A stretch of DNA of 64,000 nt from Dyadobacter sp. MSC1_007 (GCF_023667495.1 NZ_JAMOZL010000010.1:124001-188000), one strand, 5' to 3'. Counted from the first letter of the stretch, positions 35,577 to 44,419 are shown. Notes: generated by a model from the sequence alone, not told the origin. Program-made: numbers and translations.

Positions 35577-35725
35577 ACCAAGAGGATGTTCTATTATTTA
35601 GAATTTTTTATCAATGGTTTTACAGCTGGAGCAAAGATCCTAATCCTATTTCAAAAGTACCACCTCCTTGCATAAAACCAAGAACTTTCACAAAGGGCCC
35701 GTACCCCCTTGTTCTGTGTTTTCTC

Positions 35726-35753
35726 ATTTAACATAACGTCCGTTATCTGAACC
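35726..35753 (-). repeat. dif-like XerCD-type site 1
   Basis: Left arm ATTTAACATAA (reverse complement TTATGTTAAAT, identical to the XerD arm of E. coli dif), hexamer CGTCCG, right arm TTATCTGAACC. The 11-6-11 layout is exact. A receiver-domain fragment starts in its right arm. Confidence 0.65.
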
Positions 35754-35892
35754 GAAAGTACTGATTTCGGGAGACAAGAGTAACCTTCAAGCAGCGTTCA
35801 CTGCAGGAGCAAATGGTTTTTACTCCAAACCTACAACCCTGGAAGAGTATGCTCAGGTAGTGCATAGTATCAAGCGGGAATTTCTTTCATAA
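35743..35892 (+). pseudogene. C-terminal fragment of a response-regulator receiver domain
   Basis: From inside the dif-like site the frame reads LSEPKVLISGD, then NLQAAFTAGANGFYSKPTTLEEYAQVVHSIKREFLS and stops. AGANGFYSKP is the conserved Lys-containing end of CheY-like receiver domains. The phosphoacceptor Asp half is absent, so only the 3' end of the gene is present. Confidence 0.75.
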
Positions 35893-36132
35893 GAATGGGC
35901 TCTGGTACTTGCTATAAATTCAATGAGTGACCTCGAACTTGACGTTGCCATTACTGCTTAATTAGCCGACCACCAGTGAGAAACAACGCAAGTTGCACAA
36001 AGCAGCCTGGACAGCAATCACGCTGCCCGCTCCATTCGCTTCGCTCCCGTGTTGGTGTTGCCTTTCCAGGCTTTCGCTTCGTGCTGTCAGGCATTGTTCT
36101 CCAACGGTGGAGGCCTTCAAACAGCAGAAAAA

Positions 36133-36498
36133 ATGGAAACTCAGCAATTAACATCATCAGAACTCTCACAATTCACCGGCTCTGATAACTGGTACCGGCA
36201 CGCTATCGTCCGAAAAATCCTATACACAGACGGGATCAGGTATCTGATGGTCAAAGCAGGAGCATACTGGCTTATCGACGAAATCGCATTCCAACAATTT
36301 CATCCACGGGTGAAAAGAGAAGAATTCCAAGTCTGGATGCTTAACGTTGACCTCGAACAATCAACGGCGGTTCTTCATTGCGAGGATGGTAACGGCCGGG
36401 TCCTGTGTTCAAAAACGATCCCGTACACGGACTTTCCTTTGAACGAAATCAAAATCTATGTTTCAGATAATGTGATTTTACTTCCGAGTGAAAACTAA
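36133..36498 (+). CDS. DUF6876-family protein
   Basis: The 121-aa protein starts at 36133 (METQQLTSSELSQF) and contains GSDNWYRHAIVRKILYTDGIRYLMVKAGAYWLIDEIA, EEFQVWMLNVD and CEDGNGRVL...IPYTDFPLNEIKIYVSDNVILLPSE. These match the DUF6876 proteins that are common on Bacteroidetes conjugative elements and plasmids. Function is unknown. A GC-rich segment with inverted repeats lies directly upstream. It lies between dif-like sites 1 and 2. Confidence 0.85.
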   Translation: METQQLTSSELSQFTGSDNWYRHAIVRKILYTDGIRYLMVKAGAYWLIDEIAFQQFHPRVKREEFQVWMLNVDLEQSTAVLHCEDGNGRVLCSKTIPYTDFPLNEIKIYVSDNVILLPSEN

Positions 36499-36596
36499 CG
36501 ATGGAGATGGCTGCGACAAGTAGTGGCAGCCTTTTTCACACCCGGTATAAATTGAAAATGGTGGGGTAGTAGAAGATTCCCTCGTTCAGAATTTCT

Positions 36597-36624
36597 ATTT
36601 AACATAATGTAACTTATAAAATTT
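36597..36624 (-). repeat. dif-like XerCD-type site 2
   Basis: Left arm ATTTAACATAA, hexamer TGTAAC, right arm TTATAAAATTT. The left arm equals the E. coli dif XerD arm on the other strand. The right arm read in reverse (AAATTTTATAA) resembles the XerC arm of pdif sites. Confidence 0.65.
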
Positions 36625-36737
36625 TGGGCTAGCGTAACAGTAATAGGGGGGACTATATAAGCAAAGTGGGGGATAACAGTACCTATCGCACTTAAGCTTG
36701 CGTTCATTAATCATGTTGCGTCCCTGGGACTTATGCA

Positions 36738-36806
36738 CTGTTCCCGAGACGGCTATTTGATGTAGCTTTTATGGGATTTTGGCCGGCCTCACGACTAGGC
36801 GCAAAG
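36738..36806 (+). repeat. Intergenic repeat, copy 2
   Basis: This is the partner of 34168-34235. The rest of 36625-36866 shows no gene. Confidence 0.45.
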
Positions 36807-36866
36807 AACCGGCGTTCTAAGAGACTACATCGAAGGTTGGTAAGCTAGTTGAAAAATGTAACTGAT

Positions 36867-36897
36867 TTGTTATTTAATGTCACAAATCATATATTTG
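36867..36897 (+). promoter_or_regulatory. Bacteroidetes-type promoter
   Basis: TTG at 36867-36869 and TATATTTG at 36890-36897 are separated by 20 bp. This matches the TTG-N19-21-TAnnTTTG consensus for the primary sigma factor of Bacteroidetes. It lies 31 bp before a small membrane ORF. Confidence 0.65.
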
Positions 36898-36928
36898 TAG
36901 AAATAGTTAGCAAAACGCGGTTTTCTAT

Positions 36929-37057
36929 ATGATATCTATCCTATATGCTAGTCTGGCGCTTGGATGTCTGGCTCTCTGTCTGTATCAGGTCGTCGCGCAG
37001 GTTTTAACAGTTAGAAAAAGAGATTCAATTTTCGAAAGACAGGAGGATAGACGATAG
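36929..37057 (+). CDS. 42-aa single-pass membrane peptide
   Basis: MISILYASLALGCLALCLYQ opens a helix that ends near residue 26, followed by a charged tail (TVRKRDSIFERQEDRR). A well-placed promoter supports expression. The function is unknown: a small membrane regulator or a type I toxin-like peptide are options. It overlaps nothing. Confidence 0.5.
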   Translation: MISILYASLALGCLALCLYQVVAQVLTVRKRDSIFERQEDRR

Positions 37058-37103
37058 CAAGCATTTCCGGCTCGCAACCGTAATAGACCGGTAGTCTTAG
37101 GCT

Positions 37104-37487
37104 TCAACTTGGCTGGTTTGAATAAGTATAAAACCCCTCAAGACTTAAATCTTCATCCAGGGCCAGCCAATGGATCCCAAAAGCAGAAAGCTCAAACTGC
37201 TCGCGCTCCGCCTGGGAAGCGTTAAGAAGCCTTGGAAACCACCCCAGCGGCATGCTCCGCTCTTCACCTGATGCTGTCCGGATAAAGATGCTATCATCCT
37301 CAAACCAAACAGCTTTTATACTAATCTTCATGCTATGCTGCTCCAATTCGAGTTCGATACTTTCCCATACATTCTCCGCGTTCACTGTGATCAGCTCCCC
37401 TTTTGCCTTAATGGATCTAGCCTCTTTGACCTTCTTCTCAAAAGAAGGGCTGTAAGGGTTCTTTTTGCGTTTTCCTGAGTCATTCAT
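37104..37487 (-). CDS. DUF2442-family protein with basic N-terminal extension, copy 2
   Basis: The 127-aa protein has a Lys/Ser-rich N-terminus (MNDSGKRKKNPYSPSFEKKVKEARS), a linker VNAENVWESIELELE and a C-terminal DUF2442 domain (MPLGWFPRLLNASQAEREQFEL, GIHWLALDEDLSLEGFY). It is about 80% similar to the copy at 34704 over the shared part. A third, degenerate copy of its 5' part lies at 37975-38150. Confidence 0.85.
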   Translation of the reverse strand: MNDSGKRKKNPYSPSFEKKVKEARSIKAKGELITVNAENVWESIELELEQHSMKISIKAVWFEDDSIFIRTASGEERSMPLGWFPRLLNASQAEREQFELSAFGIHWLALDEDLSLEGFYTYSNQPS

Positions 37488-37525
37488 CGTTCAAAACCTG
37501 GGTAGATTGTAGCCGGTAGGCATTG

Positions 37526-37897
37526 CTATATCCTAGTCCGGATCAAAAGCTTACCTTTTGCTGACGAGTTTTTGGGTATGTATTTAAGATACATTTTCGT
37601 GCCATAATAATCATGAGGCCCGGAAATGACATTGACTTTCCCTCTGGGAAGTCTAATGATATAAGCACTATTCAGAGAGTCTTGCAAAGTTGAGTCCACA
37701 GACCATTGGAGCTTCGCAGAATCGCTCAGCTCTCCTTCCACCAAAAAACGAACAAAAACGCCACGGTCTCCATTTTCAATTACAAAGTGATCCACTTTGC
37801 CCACATCTTTAACCTGGTGATGCCATTCAGGGGTTTCAAATACGTCACACCCACTTAGGCTGGCACAGAGCATAATAATGAACAGTATTCGTTTCAT
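37526..37897 (-). CDS. Small lipoprotein
   Basis: The 123-aa protein has a signal peptide with lipobox LSGC (MKRILFIIMLCASLSGC). The mature domain is beta-rich (FVIENGDRGVFVRFLVEGELSDSAKLQWSVDSTL, KMYLKYIPKNSSAKGKLLIRTRI). No known family was recognised. It is 38 bp upstream of the DUF2442 gene on the same strand. Confidence 0.7.
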   Translation of the reverse strand: MKRILFIIMLCASLSGCDVFETPEWHHQVKDVGKVDHFVIENGDRGVFVRFLVEGELSDSAKLQWSVDSTLQDSLNSAYIIRLPRGKVNVISGPHDYYGTKMYLKYIPKNSSAKGKLLIRTRI

Positions 37898-37974
37898 TGT
37901 TTCTATTTTACAGATTCACTGCACCAGGCACTGTCAACGCTGCCAAGTCAAACATCAAATAGCTCTTATGATAA

Positions 37975-38150
37975 CCTCCATGTTACGCTGCTCCAATTCG
38001 CACTCGACATCATTCTATACATTCTCCGGGTTACAGTGATCGGATCCCCTTTTTCCTTACTCAATCTAGTCTCTTTGACCTTCTTCTCAAAAGAAAAAGC
38101 TGTACTGGGTTTTTATGTGTTTTCTTGAGTCATTCGTCATTCAAAACCTG
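37975..38150 (-). pseudogene. Degenerate 5' copy of the DUF2442 gene
   Basis: This DNA aligns with the first ~170 bp of the gene at 37104-37487, including the region before the start. Its start codon is ACG instead of ATG and it has frame-breaking changes. It is a decayed third copy. Confidence 0.65.
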
Positions 38151-38152
38151 AG

Positions 38153-38203
38153 TAGATTTAGCCGAGCTAGCGGCCGGCGAGTGACGTCGCACAAAACCGG
38201 CGC
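38153..38203. repeat. Intergenic repeat of a second type, copy 2
   Basis: This is the partner of 34965-35013, again upstream of a DUF2442 copy. Confidence 0.4.
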
Positions 38204-38242
38204 TGAGATTGCGCCGTTAATGACATTTAATCAGAATAATCG

Positions 38243-38695
38243 TTATCTTCTTGCTTGAAACCATGCAGTCTTTCCGGTGTATTGCTCGTCCCGCCTACTT
38301 GCTGCGCTTATCTCAAATCTTTTTTCGCTAATGTGATACGCACCACCTGTCCCAGGATATGTATGGAAGAGAATAATACCTTCATTATGAAAATCTCTCG
38401 ATAGCTCACATTCATAATCCCCTTCAAAAACAATTGATCCATTTTGTTTTTTGACGGACATTAATATTTGAACTCTCAGTGCATCAATTTTTCGCACTTG
38501 AATCTCCGCAACTTGCGCGGAGTCACGGGGATTATAATGGTAGGTTGAGTCCTTCACATCACTTAGAATATACGCATCATAAATATTCCAGCGCCCTTCG
38601 ATCTGCTTTGCCAGATCTGGAAAAGCATCTTTTTTTCTACAAGCGCTCATAAGTCCGAGCGTAACTAATAAAATGAAGAGTCTAGTTGTCGTCAT
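38243..38695 (-). CDS. Lipocalin-like lipoprotein
   Basis: The 150-aa protein has a signal peptide with lipobox LMSAC, then IEGRWNIYDAYILSDVKDSTYHYNPRDS and FEGDYECELSRDFHNEGIILF. The GRW start and closing strands resemble Bacteroidetes lipocalin-like lipoproteins. Function is unknown. Confidence 0.7.
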   Translation of the reverse strand: MTTTRLFILLVTLGLMSACRKKDAFPDLAKQIEGRWNIYDAYILSDVKDSTYHYNPRDSAQVAEIQVRKIDALRVQILMSVKKQNGSIVFEGDYECELSRDFHNEGIILFHTYPGTGGAYHISEKRFEISAASRRDEQYTGKTAWFQARR

Positions 38696-38785
38696 ATAGA
38701 ATGCTACGATTTATAACGATAACGACTTGGTGTGTAATTTATTAGTTTATTACGGACACCGACTATTCAACTTAATTACCACTCG

Positions 38786-38866
38786 TACCTTCGAGACCGG
38801 TTACATGATGTTATTTTATTAGCGACAGCAGAAAATGCAGAAAGATTTCAAGGACAGACCGGCCAA
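38786..38866 (+). repeat. 83-bp dispersed repeat, copy 1
   Basis: It is nearly identical to 51585-51667, apart from a 2-bp indel and one substitution near the end. The start of a small ORF (38835) lies inside it. Confidence 0.85.
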
Positions 38867-38930
38867 TGGTCCCTGGGCATGGATCCTGTGCCATCTTTCT
38901 GTCTTGATTATTGGTATCGCGAATGTTTAA
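38835..38930 (+). CDS. Possible 31-aa membrane peptide
   Basis: An ATG inside the dispersed repeat opens a frame MQKDFKDRPANGPWAWILCH followed by a hydrophobic end LSVLIIGIANV. In the other repeat copy the first 20 codons are similar but the hydrophobic end is lost. It could be a truncated gene start. Confidence 0.25.
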   Translation: MQKDFKDRPANGPWAWILCHLSVLIIGIANV

Positions 38931-39066
38931 ATTGTCCATACCAGCACGGTTGTATCATTTACTATGCAATATAAAAAATTAAACATACTTATGTATTAAT
39001 CGACACACAGCCGCCAGATTTGTAAGAAATATTAACGGAATGCTTAGGAAACGAAATTGAATTGAA

Positions 39067-39477
39067 ATGAGGGTAAGTAAGTGGGTAAAATCGTTTGTAT
39101 TACTGGCATTGGGCAGCCTCTGTTTAGTAGTCGCCTATAACTTGTATAGCGAATATGGAATGCGAGACAAGGCCATTAGGGGCGGTCATCAAGTTTGGAT
39201 GAAAATAAAAAGCAGACGTCCCGGCAGGCCGAAATCACCGGCGTATATTGAGGTGCAATATGCAGGGAGAGAATATAATTTGGAATCTTCACGCTCTTAC
39301 TACGAGGCGACTCTATCTGCGGATAGTGTTCTTGTGTACTATGACCCTAAAAAGGATGTCGCATCTCTGCCTGGATGGAAGGTACAAAAATTGTCCTGGT
39401 TGTCCATAATGGTTGCTTTTTAGAGTTTATTGTGCTTTCTGGAGGCAGGACGAGAATTGTTTCGGATTCGTAAATGA
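39067..39477 (+). pseudogene. Small membrane protein (DUF3592-like) with in-frame stop, copy 2
   Basis: This paralogue of the gene at 34252 has an N-terminal membrane helix, QVWMKIKSRRPGRPKSPAYIEVQYAGREYNL and VLVYYDPKKDVASLPGWKVQKLSWLSIMVAF, then TAG at 39421. The frame continues SLLCFLEAGRELFRIRK to a TGA at 39475, matching the end of copy 1. So each copy has one nonsense codon, at different places. The first 118 residues could still be made, without the second helix. Confidence 0.65.
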
Positions 39478-39722
39478 CGACGGTTTATAAGGAGTCTAGC
39501 AGCAAAAGGGGTGGTCCGCTGAAACAAGTCTGGTAAGATCCTCCGAAACTGGCTTAATAGCGGTAGCAAAGTGTCATTTTTAAGAGCTCCAGCGGCTTAA
39601 TAAGACAGTCGATTGTCGGAGTCATCCGGGGTCATTATTCATTGCTTTTCGGAAGGCTCCGTGATGAGACGAATACAATTGGAACCGCCAAAATTTCTAC
39701 CTTGACAACAAATTTTAATTCT

Positions 39723-40853
39723 ATGCAAAAGGCGCGTTCAATATTTGTTATAGCAGCTTTCGGGTTTCTGACTGTGTGTTTTTTACACAGTTGTCGAACA
39801 AATGATTCTGCCAATGTAGAGCGTTCCCAGGAATCTAAGCCACCATATCCCTATTACAGCGAGGAAATCGAATTTATCAATTCAAAGGCCGGAGTTCATT
39901 TGGCCGGGACGTTAACCCGTCCGTCTAGATATGGTAGTTATCCCGCAGTTGTCTTAATCACAGGGAGTGGCCCTCAGGATAGGAATGAAGAAGTAAACAA
40001 AGGACATAAACCCTTCCTAGTCATTGCAGATCACCTTACCCGAAAGGGCATAGCGGTTTTACGATTTGACGACAGGGGCACCTACAAATCTTCGGGTGAT
40101 TTTCAACAGGCCACTTCGCTTGATTTTGTCAATGACGTGGAAAGTGCTGTATCGTACCTTAAAACAAGGAAAGATATTGATACTACCAAGATTGGATTGG
40201 TCGGGCATAGCGAAGGGGCAACGATCGCTTCCATTGTTGCGTCCCGCGGAGGAAACACGGCATTTATTGTATTATTGGCAGGACCGGGTTTACGGGGAGA
40301 TACACTGATGCTAATGCAGGGTGAAATGATGAGAAAGTCCGCTGGAATGTCGAAGGAAAATATTCAAAAGACATTACAGCAAGGCCCAGGGTTGTATAAT
40401 ATTGTAAGAAAATCGCAAGACGCGAGAACTTTAAAGGAGGAGTTAACTAAGTATATAAGCGGCCTTGACATTTCAAAAGGAGAGATACCGCCCAATGTGA
40501 CACGCGAGCAATTTATTGCTCAGCAAGTGGACGTGATCTCAAGCCCATGGTGGCAGTTCTTTTTAAAACATGACCCGGCTACCACTTTTCAGAAAGTTAG
40601 CTGCCCGGTTCTTGCTTTAAATGGTGGAAAAGATTGGCAAGTAACGGCCGATGAAAACTTGGCGGTTATAGGATCTTCACTAAAGAAAGGGGGCAATCAG
40701 AACGTCACAATTAAGGAATTGGCCAACCTTAACCACTTTTTTCAAGAGTGTGAGACAGGATCGCCAAACGAATATACAATGATTGGACAAACTTTTTCAC
40801 CCACGGCACTATCGGAAATATCTGATTGGATATCAAAGCAAGTAGATAAATAA
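39723..40853 (+). CDS. Alpha/beta hydrolase lipoprotein, copy 1
   Basis: The 376-aa protein starts at 39723 with a signal peptide and lipobox-like LHSC. The hydrolase fold shows GSGPQDRN (oxyanion region), FDDRG, the nucleophile elbow GHSEGA, an Asp in NGGKDWQV and a His in NLNHFFQ. It is related to the dienelactone/BAAT-type serine hydrolases often annotated as alpha/beta hydrolase. It is convergent with a clear paralogue at 40871. The substrate is unknown. Confidence 0.85.
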   Translation: MQKARSIFVIAAFGFLTVCFLHSCRTNDSANVERSQESKPPYPYYSEEIEFINSKAGVHLAGTLTRPSRYGSYPAVVLITGSGPQDRNEEVNKGHKPFLVIADHLTRKGIAVLRFDDRGTYKSSGDFQQATSLDFVNDVESAVSYLKTRKDIDTTKIGLVGHSEGATIASIVASRGGNTAFIVLLAGPGLRGDTLMLMQGEMMRKSAGMSKENIQKTLQQGPGLYNIVRKSQDARTLKEELTKYISGLDISKGEIPPNVTREQFIAQQVDVISSPWWQFFLKHDPATTFQKVSCPVLALNGGKDWQVTADENLAVIGSSLKKGGNQNVTIKELANLNHFFQECETGSPNEYTMIGQTFSPTALSEISDWISKQVDK

Positions 40854-40870
40854 GAAGAGTGCAGAAGACA

Positions 40871-42007
40871 TTACGAGTGCGTAATTTGAAGTATCCAGTT
40901 TGTCATTTCTGTTAAAGCCAGGGGGGAAAATGTCTCCTTTGTCTTGAAATACTCCTCTGGGCCACCGGTTTTACATTTTTGAAACAAATGGTTCAAATCT
41001 GGTAATTCGACCAGCTTAACATTCTTGTTTCCGCCTTTCCGGGTTGCTCTCAAAATTCCATTGAAATGTTCTTTTGGCGGTACCTGATAGTCTTTAGCGC
41101 CGTTTAATGCTAGAATAGGGCAATTCACCTTTTCGAGCGAAAGTACCGGGTCGCATTTCACTAAAAACTGAGTCCACGCCGATGAAAAATTATCAATGAC
41201 CAGGGTTCGCGCGCGCGCAAGCGAAGTGCTATCCGATATGAATGCTGATAAGCTGTCGAGATTTGCGTTGATATACCGCTTCAAATTATGGCGTAAAACA
41301 GTCCGGTCAGTTGATTCCTTTACAATCTTCAATGCACCCGCGAAGACTACTTGTGAGTGCCGGATTCTTCCTTCCGGATGTTTACGAACTCGTTGGAAAG
41401 CGGCCATTTGCAATAGTATGGAAGAGTCGCCGGGCATCCCTGGGCCAGCGAGCATAATGATGAATGCGACGTCCGTTGTGCGAGCCGCCACCATTGGCGC
41501 AATCATTCCTCCCTCGCTGTGTCCGGCGAGGCCGATTTGGGCAGGATTGATTTCCCTTCTCGTTTTTAAATAGCGAATTGCGCTTTCTGCATCGTCTGCG
41601 AAATCTGCGGAAGTTGCCGATTTATAGTCACCTTGCGATTGCTTAACGCCACGGTCGTCGAATCTCAGGACAGCAATCCCGTTTCGTGTGAGGTGATCGG
41701 CTATTACGAGGAAGGGCTTGTGACCCATTGACTCAACGTTCCGGTCGTTCGGCCCGCCACCGCTAATTAAAATCACTGCAGGAAAGTTGCCTTCGCGCGA
41801 AGGTAAAGTGAGCGTCCCCGCCAGCTTGATCCCAGCTTTCGGATTTTCAAATGTAATATTTTCCTGATAGTATGGAAAAGGAGGTTTGGGCTCCTGTGGC
41901 CTCAGATTGACAGTTTTTTTGCTAAGAACTGATCGGTCAAGAAAGAAAACAAATGCACCTATGGTGAGTATGATGGCCGCAAATTCGAAAGGAGAAGGGG
42001 TTTTCAT
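40871..42007 (-). CDS. Alpha/beta hydrolase, copy 2
   Basis: The 378-aa paralogue of the preceding gene shares GGGPNDRN, FDDRGVKQS, GHSEGGM (nucleophile Ser), NGAKDYQVP (Asp) and DLNHLFQKC (His). A hydrophobic N-terminus (FAAIILTIGAFVFFL) suggests membrane anchoring or export. The two copies are convergent with 17 bp between them, so they arose by an inverted duplication or by separate acquisition. Confidence 0.85.
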   Translation of the reverse strand: MKTPSPFEFAAIILTIGAFVFFLDRSVLSKKTVNLRPQEPKPPFPYYQENITFENPKAGIKLAGTLTLPSREGNFPAVILISGGGPNDRNVESMGHKPFLVIADHLTRNGIAVLRFDDRGVKQSQGDYKSATSADFADDAESAIRYLKTRREINPAQIGLAGHSEGGMIAPMVAARTTDVAFIIMLAGPGMPGDSSILLQMAAFQRVRKHPEGRIRHSQVVFAGALKIVKESTDRTVLRHNLKRYINANLDSLSAFISDSTSLARARTLVIDNFSSAWTQFLVKCDPVLSLEKVNCPILALNGAKDYQVPPKEHFNGILRATRKGGNKNVKLVELPDLNHLFQKCKTGGPEEYFKTKETFSPLALTEMTNWILQITHS

Positions 42008-42070
42008 ATCCAGAACTGTTATGTAATTGAAAAGCAGTTACATAGGGTGGTTTACTGCTAGCGGATTTCT

Positions 42071-42097
42071 ATTTAGCAAAGATAACTTATAGAAATT
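42071..42097 (-). repeat. dif-like XerCD-type site 3 (one base short)
   Basis: ATTTAGCAAA, then GATAAC, then TTATAGAAATT. One base is missing from the left arm compared with the other sites. The right arm in reverse (AATTTCTATAA) is the best match to the group consensus. Confidence 0.5.
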
Positions 42098-42252
42098 CGC
42101 AGACCGAGCTCCGTCGTCGCAACCGGTGGTACTTCAAGCATCGCATAAAGCGGTATCCATTTCTTGAATCAGAAGAAAATTTTGTTTACACAGCGATTCG
42201 GATCTTTTGGATGTCAAGACAGGTCGAGCTATCACATAAGAAAAATGGGTAA
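42085..42252 (+). pseudogene. Gene fragment starting at dif-like site 3
   Basis: From within the site a frame reads QTELRRRNRWYFKHRIKRYP, then FLESEENFVYTAIRIFWMSR and on to a stop at 42250. The composition is protein-like, but the family is not recognised and there is no start codon. Confidence 0.35.
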
Positions 42253-42589
42253 ACGCAGCGTGTAGTGTATTTGTCGCATCAAAAATGCCGATTTATCACA
42301 TAACCATCACATAAGAAAATTTCGTTTAGGTGTCGTGGCGCTTAGCGCTGATACCTTACGCACATTTGCGGCTTGTGTCGCTGCGCGCACACATTTTGGC
42401 TTCTGTGAGATGCTTGCTCTTGTTTCAGGTACGTGTTTAATCACGTCGAACGAAGATCGCATCTATAGTATGACTTAGTGCATTTCAGGAAAGTTGCACA
42501 ATCTCTTTTCTTCAAATTTCAACCGCACAACGGGCATCATGGAATGTCAACTAGGCCATTAGTGGTTGAATACCTGGCCGTTGGTTTTT
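42253..42589. other. Gap with three TCACATAA copies
   Basis: TCACATAA occurs at 42232-42239, 42296-42303 and 42307-42314. No gene or strong hairpin is seen in the remainder. Confidence 0.35.
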
Positions 42590-43072
42590 TCAATTTTCGA
42601 CTCGGATATTAAAATAATTTCTTACAATCAGTGGTAGCATATTAAGGGTGGGAAGATGGTTATCAATATAATAGCGAAGATCGACTGTCGAATTGACTTC
42701 CTTCATATGCTTTAAAACGCTATGCTCGAGAAGAGACGAAAACCTGTCTTTGTCTTTAAAGTTTTCATTCTCTAAATCCAGGAAATCCTGAATGAAGGTA
42801 TTGTCGGACTCGTTTTTACTACCCATTCTTCCGAATACATGTGAATGGGCATCTAAATCCAACTAGTGGATTATGAATCGATAATTAATATAGTATCGCG
42901 GAGAAAAGTTGGATCTTTGGAGGTCTACCTGTTTCGTCAATTGCTCCGTTTTAGCTGTCCAAAAATTTCCTTTGCGCTTAAATCCAAGCGGATATAGCTT
43001 TTCGTTAAGCATCTCTTGAAGGTCTCTTTTTTCCATTGGTTGCTTTTCTTCACTCAATTTCTGATCAGTCAT
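42590..43072 (-). pseudogene. DUF4304-family protein with in-frame stop
   Basis: The first part reads LNEKLYPLGFKRKGNFWTAKTEQLTKQVDLQRSNFSPRYYINYRFIIH, then TAG at 42863. The same frame continues LDLDAHSHVFGRMG to HLPTLNMLPLIVRNYFNIRVEN. LGFKRKGNxW, YYINY, HVFGRM and TLNMLPLIV are DUF4304 hallmarks. One nonsense codon splits a complete gene. Confidence 0.75.
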
Positions 43073-43491
43073 TTCCTCGCTGTCGTCCTAAACTTTGGAG
43101 AAATTCCTACCTACTTTGGCGTCATTCTTTGCGAATTACATAAAAGTCGGCTAATCACAACCTGTGGTAATAAATTTAATGTCCGATGCAGCTTTTTGTC
43201 GAACTTCCTGTGTTAGGCTGATGGAATTATCGAGATAACCGGATCTATAAGATAATTCTCCCAAGACCCCTACGGCCTTTTATGTTATAGATTTCGCACT
43301 GCTCATCTCGGTAGTCGATCAATGGCGCATTTCTGGATTCTGTACTCTTTTCACCAGCTGCCGGTGAAAACATAACGATAAGAATTAGATTTTTCCATTT
43401 TTGAGGCTTCACTAGTTGGAAATTGTAACCCAAAAGCTACATTTATGTATCAATGGATCAAACATTGTTAACTAGCAATTATTCATATTCT
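43073..43491. other. Gap without a supported gene
   Basis: A short minus-strand frame (WKNLILIVMFSPAAGEKSTESRN) resembles a lipoprotein start without a lipobox Cys. It is too short and uncertain to call. Confidence 0.3.
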
Positions 43492-44136
43492 ATGGCCTTC
43501 ACTTTCCGTTTTCTCATTTTTGTTGTTATCATTTCCACAGGAAGTGTATTCGCACAAAGTACCTCCGATACTCAAAAGGAGCCGGATAATACAGGAAAAT
43601 CGTATAAGTACGATATAAGTCTCGACCTCTATCAGCTGTTCTTAAATGGTAAGGCTAATGTAATGTATCGTTACGGATCATGGGAAAAAGGAGCCTTTCG
43701 GGTCCAATTAGGTGCTTCAAACTGGGGGCGTAGGGAGAACAACTCATCCAAGTTTGATACAATACCCGATCCATCAGGTTCTAAGTTTATCTATAAATCA
43801 GGCTATATTGACTTTAAGGTTGGGTATGAGTTTCACAAAAGCATAAATAAGCACCAGATTTTTTATGGTTCAGATATCGGATATAGCCATTATTTCGCAA
43901 ATAACAACCAAATAAATAATGGTGTTTTAAGGAATAATACCATATCTCTATCTCCATTTTTTGGGCTTAAATACCGAATTCTTCCTCGATTGTCCGCATC
44001 GATAGAATTGGCGCTTTCATTAGATTATTATGTCCAAAGGGCATTTAGTCACCAGGACGTTCAGTTATCAGAAGACAAGCAATTATCCGTTTCCTTTATT
44101 CCACTTCGTTTTTTAAATGTTTCATATCATTTTTAG
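43492..44136 (+). CDS. Outer-membrane beta-barrel protein
   Basis: The 214-aa protein starts at 43492 with a signal peptide (MAFTFRFLIFVVIISTGSVFA). Amphipathic strands follow: YDISLDLYQLFLNGKANVMYRYGSW, GYIDFKVGYEFHKSI, IFYGSDIGYSHYF, ISLSPFFGLKYRI and ASIELALSLDYYV. It ends with the aromatic SYHF, a typical C-terminus for barrel insertion. Function is unknown. Confidence 0.75.
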   Translation: MAFTFRFLIFVVIISTGSVFAQSTSDTQKEPDNTGKSYKYDISLDLYQLFLNGKANVMYRYGSWEKGAFRVQLGASNWGRRENNSSKFDTIPDPSGSKFIYKSGYIDFKVGYEFHKSINKHQIFYGSDIGYSHYFANNNQINNGVLRNNTISLSPFFGLKYRILPRLSASIELALSLDYYVQRAFSHQDVQLSEDKQLSVSFIPLRFLNVSYHF

Positions 44137-44179
44137 ACTTTTCAACCTCACTATCGGATAGTTACATCCATATACCCAT

Positions 44180-44419
44180 TCACTTGTCTTTACCAGTATC
44201 CTGTTCCTGCCTGCGCAGCTGCTCCTGGTACCCGGCCAGCTCCATGGCATTTTCAGCGGTGTCCCTTTCCAGCCATTTCCGGGCATGCTCCGCGCCGGCG
44301 TGGCCGCAGTCCTGGGCAACAGCTTCGCATATCTGCCTGATATCGTCTTCCCCCAGGCTTTTCAGGAAAGTCGATACCTGGGGCGAGCTGCCTTTGAATT
44401 TATCGAAGATCCTGGCCAT
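44180..44419 (-). CDS. Small hypothetical helical protein
   Basis: The 79-aa charged protein reads MARIFDKFKGSSPQVSTFLK, then LGEDDIRQICEAVAQDCGHAG and KWLERDTAENAMELAGYQEQLRR. An antisense frame of similar length exists, but this strand looks more like a soluble helical protein. No family was recognised. Confidence 0.4.
   Translation of the reverse strand: MARIFDKFKGSSPQVSTFLKSLGEDDIRQICEAVAQDCGHAGAEHARKWLERDTAENAMELAGYQEQLRRQEQDTGKDK

Noticed and set aside
38229..38256. ATTTAATCAGA ... TTATC as another dif-like site
   Set aside because: Spacing is one base too long, the left arm is poor, and it overlaps the end of a coding region.
42232..42314. Three TCACATAA copies as a CRISPR-like or iteron array
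   Set aside because: Copies are only 8 bp long with irregular spacing; no repeat-spacer structure.
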